Source of the DNA: a virus | Direction: 5' to 3' (one strand) | IMG/VR virus record: IMGVR_UViG_3300030012_003463 | Location: 1 to 58,048 of that record | DNA: 58,048 bases | Part shown: positions 20,151-29,607 of the stretch, piece by piece | Numbering within the stretch: position 1 is the first letter of the stretch | Layout of the letters: every line of letters starts with the position of its first letter | Program-made: the position numbers and the translations under genes | The notes under the pieces: generated by a model | What the model saw: only the letters and a program-made list of their open reading frames with translations | Database searches by the model: none | Told to the model about the DNA's origin: nothing

Positions 20151-21598
20151 TTCTTAAACTCCTCCCCCATAATTTGAGTTGCTATGTTTATTTTCTGTCG
20201 AAGACTTTTTAAGATGTTTTCATCTACGGTTCCTTCGCAAACCAAGTCAACGTATGTTACCTTACTTTCAGTTCCAATACGATGATTTCTTGCTTCTGCC
20301 TGTTCTCTTATTTCTAAGTCATAATCATTAGAATAAAAAACCATGGTTTTAGCTATCGTCAAAGTTAAGCCATAACCTCCTGTCCTGGGATGGCCTACTA
20401 AGAATCTCATATGATGATTAGGATCCATAAATCTTTCTAAAATTTTTGGTCTTTCCGTACTCGGCGTTTCACCATAAAAACCTTCCGCGGACCCTGATCC
20501 AAACTTCTTATCCAAAGTCTCAATTACCTTTTTAATATTATGTCGATACGAGCACCAAATAATTACTTTTCCATCAACCTCTTCAATTGTCTCTAATAAT
20601 TCTTTGAGTCTATTTTCCGAAAAATCAATTATCTCTCCATTATCCGTCGTCATGTATCCGCACGCAATTTGATGAAGTCTTTTTAACTGAGCGATCAACG
20701 TTGCTGTTGTGAGTTCACCTTCTTCTAATTGAACCAATGCCAGGCTCTTCATTTGAACATAAGCTTTTAATTGCTTCTCGTTCATGGGAACTCTTCTTTT
20801 CATATAAATTTTATCCGGTAAATCCAAAGCTTCATCTTTGGTGACTCGATAAGAGAATTGCCGCAGCTTCTCCGTAAGTTCATCTAATCTTTTGTAGCCG
20901 GTAACTTTGTTAAAACTACGGCCACCAAATGATAGCTTAACTTGATCGCAATATCTAGCTTTAAAAGAATAGATAGAACTGAAACCTAATAAGTCTTCAT
21001 TTAAAAAAGCACACTGACCATACAAGTCTTCCGGTGATTTTGTAATTGGTGAACCTGTTAAGATCACTCGATACTTTGCAGACTCTCCAATTTTAATACA
21101 ACGTTTTGTTCTTTTTGTTGACATGTTTTTAATAATCGTGGACTCATCAATACACATTAAAGTCTTCCCGGAGTAAGTAAAACTATCAGCAACTTTAGAA
21201 CCGTAAGCTGTAATAATGCTATCAACATTCATTACTAAAATTTTTAATTTACTATTGGCTACAAAAAGTTTTTCTTTAATTTCATTTTGTTCTTTTTTTG
21301 TTTTTGCACCTTCCCAAACATGAACATCAAATTCAATATGTTCAGCTAAATGTTTTTTTATTTCATCTCGCCAATTATATTTTATTCCGTTGGGACAAAT
21401 AACAAGTAGTTGATCAATCTTTCCGTTGTCATATAAAATAGATACACCATCAATTAAGACTTTAGTTTTACCGCAACCCATCTCCATAAATAAAGCATAC
21501 TCGGGACTACGATTTTCAAACTGAGCCATCATTCCCCCCAGGCCAATTAACTGGTGTTGCATAGGCTTGGTTTTAAACTTGTATTTTTCAACTAACAT
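20138..21598 (-). CDS. SNF2-family helicase/ATPase
   Basis: 486 residues. Motif I EYALFMEMGCGKTKVLIDGV, motif Ia LLVICPNGIKYNW, motif II LMCIDESTIIKN (D-E-S-T), motif III VILTGSPITKSPEDLYGQ. In the second RecA domain VIIWCSYRHNIKKVIETL (motif IV), LVGHPRTGGYGLTLTIAKTM (motif V) and YDLEIREQAEARNHRIGTES (motif VI). These are the motifs of SWI2/SNF2 enzymes, here without extra domains. Such phage proteins act as DNA translocases in replication or recombination. Head of the leftward early operon. Confidence 0.85.
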   Translation of the reverse strand: MLVEKYKFKTKPMQHQLIGLGGMMAQFENRSPEYALFMEMGCGKTKVLIDGVSILYDNGKIDQLLVICPNGIKYNWRDEIKKHLAEHIEFDVHVWEGAKTKKEQNEIKEKLFVANSKLKILVMNVDSIITAYGSKVADSFTYSGKTLMCIDESTIIKNMSTKRTKRCIKIGESAKYRVILTGSPITKSPEDLYGQCAFLNEDLLGFSSIYSFKARYCDQVKLSFGGRSFNKVTGYKRLDELTEKLRQFSYRVTKDEALDLPDKIYMKRRVPMNEKQLKAYVQMKSLALVQLEEGELTTATLIAQLKRLHQIACGYMTTDNGEIIDFSENRLKELLETIEEVDGKVIIWCSYRHNIKKVIETLDKKFGSGSAEGFYGETPSTERPKILERFMDPNHHMRFLVGHPRTGGYGLTLTIAKTMVFYSNDYDLEIREQAEARNHRIGTESKVTYVDLVCEGTVDENILKSLRQKINIATQIMGEEFKKWLI

Positions 21599-21630
21599 GA
21601 TTATAAAATTATTCTAAGGAAGAAATTATT

Positions 21631-21981
21631 ATGAATGATACAAAAAGTAAAGTTTATATCGTCCAGAATGTTATGAGAAAACATCAAGATGGAACAATAA
21701 GAGCGTTAGACTACTCTCAGGCAGAGAGATTTGGTGAGATTATCTTTTTATTTGATGGCCAAAAACAGGTGGTAATGTCTCCACAGCCCACAATAAGAAA
21801 ATTAAAAACAATGCTAAAAGATATAAAAGACACGGATTATATATTACTAGTTGGAGATCCTGCACTTATCGGCTTGACCACAAGTGTGGTTTCGTATATT
21901 CTCAACGGTAGATATAATATGTTGAAATATGATAGATTAGAAAAAGATTACTTTCCTATCAGAGTAGACATAAACGAATAA
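21631..21981 (+). CDS. Hypothetical protein at the start of the replication module
   Basis: 116 residues, MNDTKSKVYIVQNVMRKHQD then GTIRALDYSQAERFGEIIFL, with DTDYILLVGDPALIGLTTSV, an alternating beta-alpha pattern. It starts 32 bp from the divergent helicase start. AAGGAAG lies 8 bases upstream. No known family; first gene of the replication operon. Confidence 0.65.
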   Translation: MNDTKSKVYIVQNVMRKHQDGTIRALDYSQAERFGEIIFLFDGQKQVVMSPQPTIRKLKTMLKDIKDTDYILLVGDPALIGLTTSVVSYILNGRYNMLKYDRLEKDYFPIRVDINE

Positions 21982-21997
21982 GAAAGGCAAAAAACAA

Positions 21998-22489
21998 ATG
22001 ACCGAGAAACACGATAAGATAAATGGCGTTATAACGTATCATAAAAGAACGAAAAGCGGCATGGCAGTTTTTTATCCTAAGCATGATGTAACTATCAAGA
22101 AGGATGAAAAAATAATTCTTCACACTGTTCCAAGCAGACAAGACATTTTAAAACAATATGAAAAATGTCCTATTGTTAGTTATACAGTATGTGATGCAAC
22201 AGTAAGAACTGAAGACGCAGTAGCTGACGCATTAGCTGCTAGAATTTCAGACAAAGAATTTTCAAGTTCAGATAAAAAAATAATTAAAATGACAATCGAT
22301 GCATTGCAAAAGATTGATGACATGAACTTAGAAAAGAAAGATGTAAAAAAAGTCAAACAAGAAGTTTTAGACTCTTTTACAAAATTAATGGCAATTGGTA
22401 TCGCACAAAAAATTTACGATAAGCAATTGACAGAAATTAAAAATAAAAAAGCAGAAGAATTGAGGAGGCAATATGAGTCTAGATCTTAG
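21998..22489 (+). CDS. Hypothetical replication-module protein
   Basis: 163 residues: a beta-rich N-terminal part (GVITYHKRTKSGMAVFYPKH) and a long charged C-terminal helix region (DMNLEKKDVKKVKQEVLDSF, then EIKNKKAEELRRQYESRS). Overlaps the next gene by 17 bp. Function unknown. Confidence 0.6.
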   Translation: MTEKHDKINGVITYHKRTKSGMAVFYPKHDVTIKKDEKIILHTVPSRQDILKQYEKCPIVSYTVCDATVRTEDAVADALAARISDKEFSSSDKKIIKMTIDALQKIDDMNLEKKDVKKVKQEVLDSFTKLMAIGIAQKIYDKQLTEIKNKKAEELRRQYESRS

Positions 22490-23015
22490 AAGAGATAAAA
22501 AAGATTTTGAGGTCAATGAAGTCGATCCAATTTCTAAAGCTTGCCAAGATTATCTAAAATTCGAAACTGAAATAAATGATCTTGAACTTTTATTAAAAGC
22601 AAAAAAAGAAGGCTTACGTCAACAGAATGAGCACATCGTTCAACTTATGGAAGAGCGTGGAGTTCGTTCAATAAGAATGACTGATGGTCAGTCAGTTGAC
22701 ATTAAACCGTTTTATACTGGAAGCATAACTAAAGAGAAGCAAGAGGAAGCGTTCCAATGGCTTCGTGATAATGGTTATGATGACATTATAAAAACTCAAG
22801 TTGTAGTAAAATTTGGTAGAGCCGAAGACGAACAAGCTCTCAAAGTTTGGAATAGCTTGATGAACCAAGGCTTGGACACAGAAAGAAATACTAAAGTCGA
22901 GCCTATGACTCTCAAAGGTTTCATTCGTGAAATGATTGAGAATGGTAAAGAACTTCCTATGGAAACTTTTGGCGTTTTCGTAGGTCATAAAATAAACATT
23001 AAGAAAGGAAAATAA
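22473..23015 (+). CDS. Conserved replication-module protein, coiled coil N-terminus
   Basis: 180 residues. Residues 20-60 form a coiled coil (FETEINDLELLLKAKKEGLR), followed by SIRMTDGQSVDIKPFYTGSI and a globular part (EEAFQWLRDNGYDDIIKTQV). This arrangement is common beside recombination and SSB genes in phages of this type and is superficially like Gam-type nuclease inhibitors, but I cannot confirm that. GAGGAGGC lies 6 bases before the ATG. Confidence 0.6.
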   Translation: MSLDLRRDKKDFEVNEVDPISKACQDYLKFETEINDLELLLKAKKEGLRQQNEHIVQLMEERGVRSIRMTDGQSVDIKPFYTGSITKEKQEEAFQWLRDNGYDDIIKTQVVVKFGRAEDEQALKVWNSLMNQGLDTERNTKVEPMTLKGFIREMIENGKELPMETFGVFVGHKINIKKGK

Positions 23016-23016
23016 T

Positions 23017-23856
23017 ATGTCAGAGAAAAAAGAACAAGCGGTAGCTAAAAAACAAACAGGAAACGCGTTAGCGATGGGTGACTTGCTAAAGAAGACAGGA
23101 CCCTCTTTATCAGAAAGAGGCACTGAAGATTTTGCAATACCTTATTTAAATATCATTGGAGACACTTCTCCTCAAATAGATAAGGAAGACTCAGATTATA
23201 TCCCAGGAGCAGAAGCCGGAATGATCTTCAATAACGTAACTGACAAAGCTTACAAAGATATTGTTGTTTTACCTGTATACTACAGAAGACGTTATGTGGA
23301 GTGGGCTGAAAGAGGTGAAGGACCTGGCGCTCCCGTAAACATCTACACACCTGCGCAATTTGAACAAATGAAAAGAGAAGGTAAAGTTGTGAGAGGTGAA
23401 GACAACAAAGAGAGAATAGTAGGTGGTGATACTTATATTGAAAACACTGCTGAACATTATGTGATTGTTTTGGAGCCCGATGGTATGTGGTCAAAAGCAA
23501 TCATTAAAATGAAATCTACTCAGTTGAAGAAATCAAGAACCTGGAACTCTATTATGTCTAATCAAAGAAGAGTCGATGGTGATGAGGTCTACCAACCAAA
23601 AGATTTTGCACGTTCTTATGTTTTAAAAACTATAAGAGAAAAGAATGACAAAGGTAAATGGTTTGGTTGGGTTATCTCTGAAAGTAATTGGATTGATCAG
23701 TTAAATAATCCTAATGTTCAGAAAATCTATGAAGACGCTATGTTGTTTGAAAAACAAATACATAGTGGTGAAGTAGACTCAACACCACAACAAGAAGACG
23801 AGAAAGTTTCTGTTCAAGGAAATTCTGCAAAAGCAGATTCAAATTTACCGTTTTAA
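23017..23856 (+). CDS. Putative ssDNA-binding protein with SSB-like acidic tip
   Basis: 279 residues. A conserved core (DFAIPYLNIIGDTSPQIDKE, AGMIFNNVTDKAYKDIVVLP, YYRRRYVEWAERG, MWSKAIIKMKSTQLKKSRTW) is followed by a disordered acidic tail (EVDSTPQQEDEKVSVQGNS) ending DSNLPF. The tail resembles the C-terminal tip of SSB (DDDIPF) that binds partner proteins. It lies directly upstream of the primase. The binding role is inferred from tail and context; no OB-fold was demonstrated. Confidence 0.6.
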   Translation: MSEKKEQAVAKKQTGNALAMGDLLKKTGPSLSERGTEDFAIPYLNIIGDTSPQIDKEDSDYIPGAEAGMIFNNVTDKAYKDIVVLPVYYRRRYVEWAERGEGPGAPVNIYTPAQFEQMKREGKVVRGEDNKERIVGGDTYIENTAEHYVIVLEPDGMWSKAIIKMKSTQLKKSRTWNSIMSNQRRVDGDEVYQPKDFARSYVLKTIREKNDKGKWFGWVISESNWIDQLNNPNVQKIYEDAMLFEKQIHSGEVDSTPQQEDEKVSVQGNSAKADSNLPF

Positions 23857-23867
23857 ACGTAAGGGTG

Positions 23868-23896
23868 GGCTAGCCGATAATCTTGGCTAGCCTTTA
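23868..23896 (+). terminator. Hairpin between SSB-like gene and primase
   Basis: GGCTAGCC (23868-23875), loop GATAATCTT, GGCTAGCC (23885-23892), then TTTAAATT. Each arm is itself palindromic. It is an attenuator or weak intrinsic terminator, which could raise SSB over primase levels. Confidence 0.65.
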
Positions 23897-23910
23897 AATT
23901 CGGAGGCAAA

Positions 23911-25470
23911 ATGAATTTAGAATTAGTACAAAAATTTAAAGATATTTTTACTGGTTTAGAAAGGGCTCACGGAGTATTTGAGAAATCAAATGAGCCACAG
24001 AACGGTAAAAAAGTAGAGGCTCGAATGAAGACGGTCCACGAGCCGCCGACCATAGAAAAATTTGAACTGCACTTAAAAGGTGAATACCCGGCAATGGGTA
24101 TTGTTCCTATTAACGATGACAATGAGTGTATTTTTGGTGCAATCGATATCGATGTGTACCCTTTAGATCACAAAGCTTTACAAAAAAAGATACATGACAA
24201 AAAATTTCCTTTGATCATGTGTCTCTCAAAAAGTGGTGGTGCTCACTTGTATATCTTCATGAGCAAACAAGTCACTGCAAAAGAGATACAGTTAAAGCTT
24301 AGTGAGATGGCAACAGCTCTCGGTTATCCGGCCGCTGAAGTTTTTCCAAAACAAATTGAATTATTTGTTAAAGAGGGAGAAGAAAAAAGAGATACAGGAA
24401 GTTGGATCAATCTACCTTATCACGGCCGTAATCGATATGCGTTAAATGATGAAGGTTCCGCTGCTTCTTTGGAACAATTTTTTGAATTACATGAAAAATA
24501 TGTTGTTACTGATTTAAAGAAAATTAAAACTGATTTTAAAAATGAAGTAATAAAAGATGGTCCACCTTGTCTTCAAATTTTAACGGAAGACGGAATTGGT
24601 GAGGGTGGCCGAAACAATGCGCTATTTAATATCGGGGTCTATTATCGTAAATTTGATCCCGATAATTATAAAAATCTTATTGAGGACTATAATCGTCAGT
24701 ATATACAGCCTCCTTTAAAATCTGACGAGGTTTTAGTCATCATTAAGCAGGTGTCCCAGAGTGACTCCAATGGGGCACCACGATATTCTTACAGATGCAC
24801 GCAGCCTCCTATCGAAAGTCTCTGTAATAAGAGACTCTGTAAGAAGAGAAAGTACGGGGTGGGTGGTGAGAATGATCGGGAACACCCGGTTTATTCTGAC
24901 TTAAAGGTCTACAAATCTGATCCGCCTCGTTACTTTCTTAATGTTGATGACCGTAGAATTGAACTACCATCAACTGAAGACTTAATGACTCATAAAAAAG
25001 TTATTCAAGCTTGCATTGAACAATTGAATAAAGGTATTCCAAACATGGCCTTAAATGATTGGAACCAAACTTACACAGAACTTTTGGAAAATATTTCTAT
25101 TGATTATCCTCCGGAAGAGGTAACAAAAAAAGGTGAGTTCAGAGAACTTCTTGAAGAATTTATTTTACATCAGGGAGAAGCTGTCAGTATTGAGGACATC
25201 TTTTTAGGTAAGTCATTTACAGAAGAGGGTTTTACTTATTTTGCTTTGAAAGATTTAATGGATCATTTGAAAAGAAATGATTTTAAAGAGTCCAGGTCTT
25301 GGGTCACTGTAAGATTAAGAGAAGAATATAAAGCAGAAGACTTAACGAAAAGAATTAAAAAAGTAAAAGTTAGACTTTGGAAAATAAAAGAAATTTTATC
25401 TGATGATATTGAATTAGATGTTCCGGACATGAAGAGACCAGACATTGAAGAGGAGAATATTCCGTTTTGA
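23911..25470 (+). CDS. Archaeo-eukaryotic-type primase (AEP, PrimPol-like)
   Basis: 519 residues. Catalytic domain: FGAIDIDVYPLDHKALQKKI carries the D-x-D metal site, and LIMCLSKSGGAHLYIFMSK is the conserved S-K-S-G-G-x-H-x-Y strand, near residues 70-120. Around residue 225 EGGRNNALFNIGVYYRKF is a PriCT-like helix domain. A Cys cluster (CTQPPIESLCNKRLCKKRKY, near 285) can hold a metal. The C-terminus ends EEENIPF, an SSB-like acidic tip. It would make primers for the family A polymerase. Overlaps the next gene by three bases at TTGA. Confidence 0.82.
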   Translation: MNLELVQKFKDIFTGLERAHGVFEKSNEPQNGKKVEARMKTVHEPPTIEKFELHLKGEYPAMGIVPINDDNECIFGAIDIDVYPLDHKALQKKIHDKKFPLIMCLSKSGGAHLYIFMSKQVTAKEIQLKLSEMATALGYPAAEVFPKQIELFVKEGEEKRDTGSWINLPYHGRNRYALNDEGSAASLEQFFELHEKYVVTDLKKIKTDFKNEVIKDGPPCLQILTEDGIGEGGRNNALFNIGVYYRKFDPDNYKNLIEDYNRQYIQPPLKSDEVLVIIKQVSQSDSNGAPRYSYRCTQPPIESLCNKRLCKKRKYGVGGENDREHPVYSDLKVYKSDPPRYFLNVDDRRIELPSTEDLMTHKKVIQACIEQLNKGIPNMALNDWNQTYTELLENISIDYPPEEVTKKGEFRELLEEFILHQGEAVSIEDIFLGKSFTEEGFTYFALKDLMDHLKRNDFKESRSWVTVRLREEYKAEDLTKRIKKVKVRLWKIKEILSDDIELDVPDMKRPDIEEENIPF

Positions 25471-27053
25471 GTAAACCAATAGTTGTTATCGGGCCTCCGG
25501 GAACAGGTAAAACTACTTTTATCTTGAACAAGATTGAAGAGTATATTCAACAAGAAGTGAAGATTGATGAGATTGCTTTCTTTTCTTTTTCTAATAAAGC
25601 AGTAGACGAGGCCAAGCAACGGGCCGCGGACCGCTTTAAGATACCCATGAATCAATTAGAAAATTTCTCGACGCTGCACTCATTTGCTTTACGTCAAATG
25701 GGATTAACCCGAGAATACATATTAAGTAAAAACGATTGGAGAAATATATCAAATGTACTTAGGATTAATATTAATGTCAGTAATGACGATGACAGTTTTT
25801 TTAACTCATATGACGAAAAGTATATTCATCTTATAGAGAAAGCAAAAAGAAGAGATATCTCTTTAGATGATGCCTGGGCTATGTTTGCTCAAGACATTGT
25901 TAAACATAAATTAGAGTATATTGCTAAAGGTCTTATAGAATACAAAGACTATGGTTATGAAAACTTTACAGATGGTGTCACGGGTTTCATGACAAAAGAC
26001 GTAGGACCGAAAAAAGATTTTACGGATCTAATTCATGATTATGTAGTGAGCAGTCGAGTCAAAGAATTTAAAGTTGTTTTCTTTGACGAGGCTCAAGACA
26101 TGTCTACCATTCAATGGAAAATGGCTGAGAAAATTTGGAAGTCCTCTGAAACTTCTTATATTGCTATGGATCCTAACCAGGCTATTTATACTTGGGCTGA
26201 TGCAGATGTATCGAAAGCATTAGAAGTAAAAGAAAATGCCGAAGAAGTTATTGTTTTAGACCAGTCAAAAAGAGTTCCAAGAAAAGTTTGGGAAGTAGTG
26301 AACCGAGTAGAAGAGCAGATTACAAACTCCGAGGATATCGAGTGGCGACCCGCGGAGCGCGATGGTCAAGTCGAGTTTATTAGAAACATTTATCATTTAG
26401 ATATGAACAATGGGTCATGGTTGATTATGGGAAGAACCAGGTCCATTAGAGAAGACTTAGAAGAAATGTTAGTAAAGAAAAATGTATTCTTTCGTGTTAA
26501 GATGAGAGATAATAAATATCGATATTCGATTAAATCACAAGAGAGAAATGCGATACTAACTTGGAAGGACTTAACAATTTATAAAAACTCTGTCTCATTA
26601 AAAATGGTAGAGAATATGTACAAAGTTTTAGGAAAAGACTTTGTGACTAGAGGATATAAAAAGATAGTATCGGAGCAGAAAAAAGCTCTACCGGATAAAA
26701 AAGTTTCTTTTGACGAATTAGTTCAAGATTACGGTCTTGTTGCAAATAAAGATCAGTCGTGGGTGGAAGTCATGACTACTTTAAACACAGAAACAAGAGC
26801 TTACTTAGAAAACTTAGAGTCAAGAGGAGAGGATATCGGAAGAGAACCGAGAGTAACTTTGTCTACAATACATCAGCAAAAAGGCGGGGAAGCTGATAAT
26901 GTTATTGTTTCATTAGACATAGGTAAAATGGCCTATGAGGATTATAAGAAAAACCCTATTAGTGAGCATCGACTTTTTTATGTCGCCTTTTCAAGAGCAA
27001 AAGAAAATCTTTATATAGTAACACCAACAAGCAGGGAGGCATATAGGGTATGA
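25467..27053 (+). CDS. UvrD/Rep-like superfamily 1 helicase
   Basis: 528 residues with a TTG start overlapping the primase stop. Motif I IVVIGPPGTGKTTFIL, motif Ia EIAFFSFSNKAVDEAKQRAA, motif II FKVVFFDEAQDMSTIQWKMA (D-E-A-Q-D), motif III YIAMDPNQAIYTWADAD, motif V/VI VTLSTIHQQKGGEADNVIVS and HRLFYVAFSRAKENLYIV. This is the UvrD family set, without large 1B/2B insertions, similar in size to RecD2/T4 Dda-like enzymes. Likely a replication or recombination helicase. Confidence 0.88.
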   Translation: MSKPIVVIGPPGTGKTTFILNKIEEYIQQEVKIDEIAFFSFSNKAVDEAKQRAADRFKIPMNQLENFSTLHSFALRQMGLTREYILSKNDWRNISNVLRININVSNDDDSFFNSYDEKYIHLIEKAKRRDISLDDAWAMFAQDIVKHKLEYIAKGLIEYKDYGYENFTDGVTGFMTKDVGPKKDFTDLIHDYVVSSRVKEFKVVFFDEAQDMSTIQWKMAEKIWKSSETSYIAMDPNQAIYTWADADVSKALEVKENAEEVIVLDQSKRVPRKVWEVVNRVEEQITNSEDIEWRPAERDGQVEFIRNIYHLDMNNGSWLIMGRTRSIREDLEEMLVKKNVFFRVKMRDNKYRYSIKSQERNAILTWKDLTIYKNSVSLKMVENMYKVLGKDFVTRGYKKIVSEQKKALPDKKVSFDELVQDYGLVANKDQSWVEVMTTLNTETRAYLENLESRGEDIGREPRVTLSTIHQQKGGEADNVIVSLDIGKMAYEDYKKNPISEHRLFYVAFSRAKENLYIVTPTSREAYRV

Positions 27054-28930
27054 GCAAACAAATAGGAATGTTTAAACCAAAATCAGAGTGGCTGCCGCCA
27101 CAAGAATTTAAAGACATTAAAGACGCAAAAAGAATTGCTATCGACTTAGAAACAAAAGATCCGAACATTACATCGAAAGGACCAGGGTGGGCTACAAATG
27201 ACGGAAATATTATTGGCGTTGCTGTTGCTGTGGATGGTTGGGAAGGGTATTATCCCATTCGCCATGAAAATAGTTTTAATTTTGATCCTATTGTCACTTT
27301 GGATTGGTTAAAAGAAATGCTGTCCACTGATTGTGACAAGATTGCACATAATGCAACTTATGACTTTGGATGGCTACAAGCTGAAGGAGTTAGTTGGAAT
27401 GGTCGTATTATTGATACGATGATTGCTGCTCCTTTAGTGGACGAAAATAAATACAGTTATTCTTTAAATGCATTATCAAAAGAATATTTAGCTGACAGTA
27501 AATCAGAGTGGGGACTTTACGAAGCTGCTGCTCAGTTTGGTGTCGATGCTAAATCAGAGATGTATAAAATGCCGGCTACTTTTGTAGGAGAGTATGCCGA
27601 GCAAGATGCTACCTTATGTTTACGTTTATGGGATCGACTCCAGGAAGAAGTGACGAAGAGTGATTTACAAACAGTTCTTGATTTAGAGCTAGACCTGTTA
27701 CCTATTCTTATTGAGATGAGAACAAAAGGTGTGCGAGTAGATTTAGAAGCTGTTGATAGGGCTGAAAAAAACTTAATCAAAAGAGAGAATAAATTATTAA
27801 AATATATTCATGATGAAACAGGAATGAAATGTGATATTTGGGCAGCTCGATCCATTGAAGAAGTTTTTAGAGGATGCAAGATAGATTATCCTCAAACAGA
27901 AAAAGGTAATCCTAGTTTTACAAAAAGCTTTTTGGAAAATCATCCACATAAAATTCCTAAAGCGATTGTTGAAGCTAGAAGTTATAACAAAGCCAGGGGA
28001 ACATTTACTAATATGATTAATAAGTTTCATCATAACGGAAGAATACATGCGAATATTAATCAGTTACGTAGTGATAGCGGTGGAACAGTCACTGGAAGAT
28101 TTAGTTATAACAATCCAAACTTACAACAAATTCCTGCGAGAGACTCAGCCGATGCTGAACTAAAGATTGGAACGTTGATTAGAAGTTTATTTTTACCTGA
28201 AGAGGGACAAAAATGGGGTTCATTCGATTATTCTCAGCAAGAGCCGCGTTTGGTGGTTCATTATGCAAATAAAGTAGGACTTGACGGATCAAAAAAGCTT
28301 TTAGAGGCTTATAGAGAGGATAAAAACACCGACTTCCATACGATCATGGCCGAGATTGCAAGTATACCTCGTAAGAGCGCTAAAACCATAAATTTAGGAC
28401 TTTTCTATGGAATGGGTGTCGGAAAACTGTCAGATCAGCTAGGAATTGACTCAGACGAAGCAAAAGCTTTAATTGGTCAATATAATGAGAGAGTTCCGTT
28501 TGTAAGACAACTTGCAGACAAAGTTTCTGATCACGCGCAACGAAAAGGAAGGGTTCGAACTATCTTAGGACGACAATGTCGTTTTGATTTATGGGAACCA
28601 AAAAGCTTTGGTGTACATAAAGCTTATCCTTATGAAAAAGCCGTGGAAGAATATGGAAGTAATATAGGTTTAAAACGAGCAGGAACCTATAAAGCTTTGA
28701 ACAGATTGATCCAAGGATCAGCCGCGGATCAAATTAAAAAAGCAATGGTAGAATTGCGTAAAGAAGGTATCATACCAATGATACAGATACACGATGAACT
28801 AGCCATTAGTGTTGATGGCTTTAAAGAGCAACAAGGCAAAATTATAGAAGTTATGGAAAACTGTTTAGAAATGGAAATACCTTCTAAGGTGGATGTCGAG
28901 GTAGCAAATAACTGGGGAGAAACACAATGA
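27050..28930 (+). CDS. DNA polymerase, family A, with 3'-5' exonuclease
   Basis: 626 residues. Exonuclease domain: Exo I KRIAIDLETKDPN, Exo II KIAHNATYDFGWL, Exo III VGEYAEQDATLCLRLW. Polymerase domain: TVTGRFSYNNPNLQQIPAR, motif A KWGSFDYSQQEPRLVVHYA, motif B RKSAKTINLGLFYGMGVGKL, motif C IPMIQIHDELAIS. No 5'-nuclease domain, as in phage polymerases. The residue matching E. coli F762 is Leu (INLG). Main replicase of the phage. Overlaps the previous gene by ATGA. Confidence 0.94.
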   Translation: MSKQIGMFKPKSEWLPPQEFKDIKDAKRIAIDLETKDPNITSKGPGWATNDGNIIGVAVAVDGWEGYYPIRHENSFNFDPIVTLDWLKEMLSTDCDKIAHNATYDFGWLQAEGVSWNGRIIDTMIAAPLVDENKYSYSLNALSKEYLADSKSEWGLYEAAAQFGVDAKSEMYKMPATFVGEYAEQDATLCLRLWDRLQEEVTKSDLQTVLDLELDLLPILIEMRTKGVRVDLEAVDRAEKNLIKRENKLLKYIHDETGMKCDIWAARSIEEVFRGCKIDYPQTEKGNPSFTKSFLENHPHKIPKAIVEARSYNKARGTFTNMINKFHHNGRIHANINQLRSDSGGTVTGRFSYNNPNLQQIPARDSADAELKIGTLIRSLFLPEEGQKWGSFDYSQQEPRLVVHYANKVGLDGSKKLLEAYREDKNTDFHTIMAEIASIPRKSAKTINLGLFYGMGVGKLSDQLGIDSDEAKALIGQYNERVPFVRQLADKVSDHAQRKGRVRTILGRQCRFDLWEPKSFGVHKAYPYEKAVEEYGSNIGLKRAGTYKALNRLIQGSAADQIKKAMVELRKEGIIPMIQIHDELAISVDGFKEQQGKIIEVMENCLEMEIPSKVDVEVANNWGETQ

Positions 28931-29088
28931 ACTGCTGGCACTGTAATTCAGAATTGATTTGGGGAGCTGATCACGATATCTCTGAAGAAAACGAGGAATA
29001 TGTTATTGTAACAAACTTAAGCTGTCCAAAATGTAAAAGTTTTGTGGAAGTTTATTTACCTAAAGAAAAGGAGCAAGAAGATGACTAG
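28927..29088 (+). CDS. Small zinc-ribbon protein
   Basis: 53 residues, MNCWHCNSELIWGADHDISE then NLSCPKCKSFVEVYLPK. Two CxxC pairs (CWHC and CPKC) separated by about 30 residues are a classic zinc ribbon. ATGA overlap with the polymerase stop. It may be a replication or transcription cofactor. Confidence 0.7.
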   Translation: MNCWHCNSELIWGADHDISEENEEYVIVTNLSCPKCKSFVEVYLPKEKEQEDD

Positions 29089-29290
29089 AATTATGTATCA
29101 AGATGGAAAGCTTTATCTAAGTTTGACACGTGATGAAGTAAAAAAAGTACATGAAGATGAAGGAAAACCTGTTGAAATAGATATAGGTTTTTTGTCTGTT
29201 TTACATGAAGATGTGTCTAAATGCGTTACTCAGTACCTTAGATATGTTCAGATGAAAAAAGAATTATCGGAATGGAAAGAAGAAAAATGA
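29081..29290 (+). CDS. Small acidic protein
   Basis: 69 residues, MTRIMYQDGKLYLSLTRDEV then KKVHEDEGKPVEIDIGFLSV. Start at 29081 follows AAGGAGC; overlaps the previous gene by 8 bases and the next by ATGA. Function unknown. Confidence 0.6.
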   Translation: MTRIMYQDGKLYLSLTRDEVKKVHEDEGKPVEIDIGFLSVLHEDVSKCVTQYLRYVQMKKELSEWKEEK

Positions 29291-29604
29291 GAAAAATAAT
29301 TTATGATTCATATCAAAGTGTTATGGGTTGGAACAAAAACCCGCTAAGGCATATACAAGATTTTAATACACGACATTTGGTAACTCAGATATTGTGTTGG
29401 ATGTGGTGTGTAGTTTTTTCTATATTAGTGGGTAGCTGGACAGTGTTTGGTTTCACAGCAATTGCACATTTAATATTTGTTATGGCTATTTTTATAACGG
29501 TTGCAACATTTGAAACTGCAAAAAGAAAACCAGAGTTTTTTCATAAAGGAAGTAAAATTTTAAATTATGAAAAGATTCAAAGTAAATATGAAGACATTTG
29601 GTAG
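29287..29604 (+). CDS. Small membrane protein with two TM helices
   Basis: 105 residues, MRKIIYDSYQSVMGWNKNPL, then two hydrophobic stretches (QILCWMWCVVFSILVGSWTV and TAIAHLIFVMAIFITVATF) separated by a short GF turn. N- and C-termini are both basic. Probably an inner-membrane protein; superinfection exclusion or membrane anchoring of replication are possible but not shown. Confidence 0.6.
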   Translation: MRKIIYDSYQSVMGWNKNPLRHIQDFNTRHLVTQILCWMWCVVFSILVGSWTVFGFTAIAHLIFVMAIFITVATFETAKRKPEFFHKGSKILNYEKIQSKYEDIW

Positions 29605-29607
29605 AAA

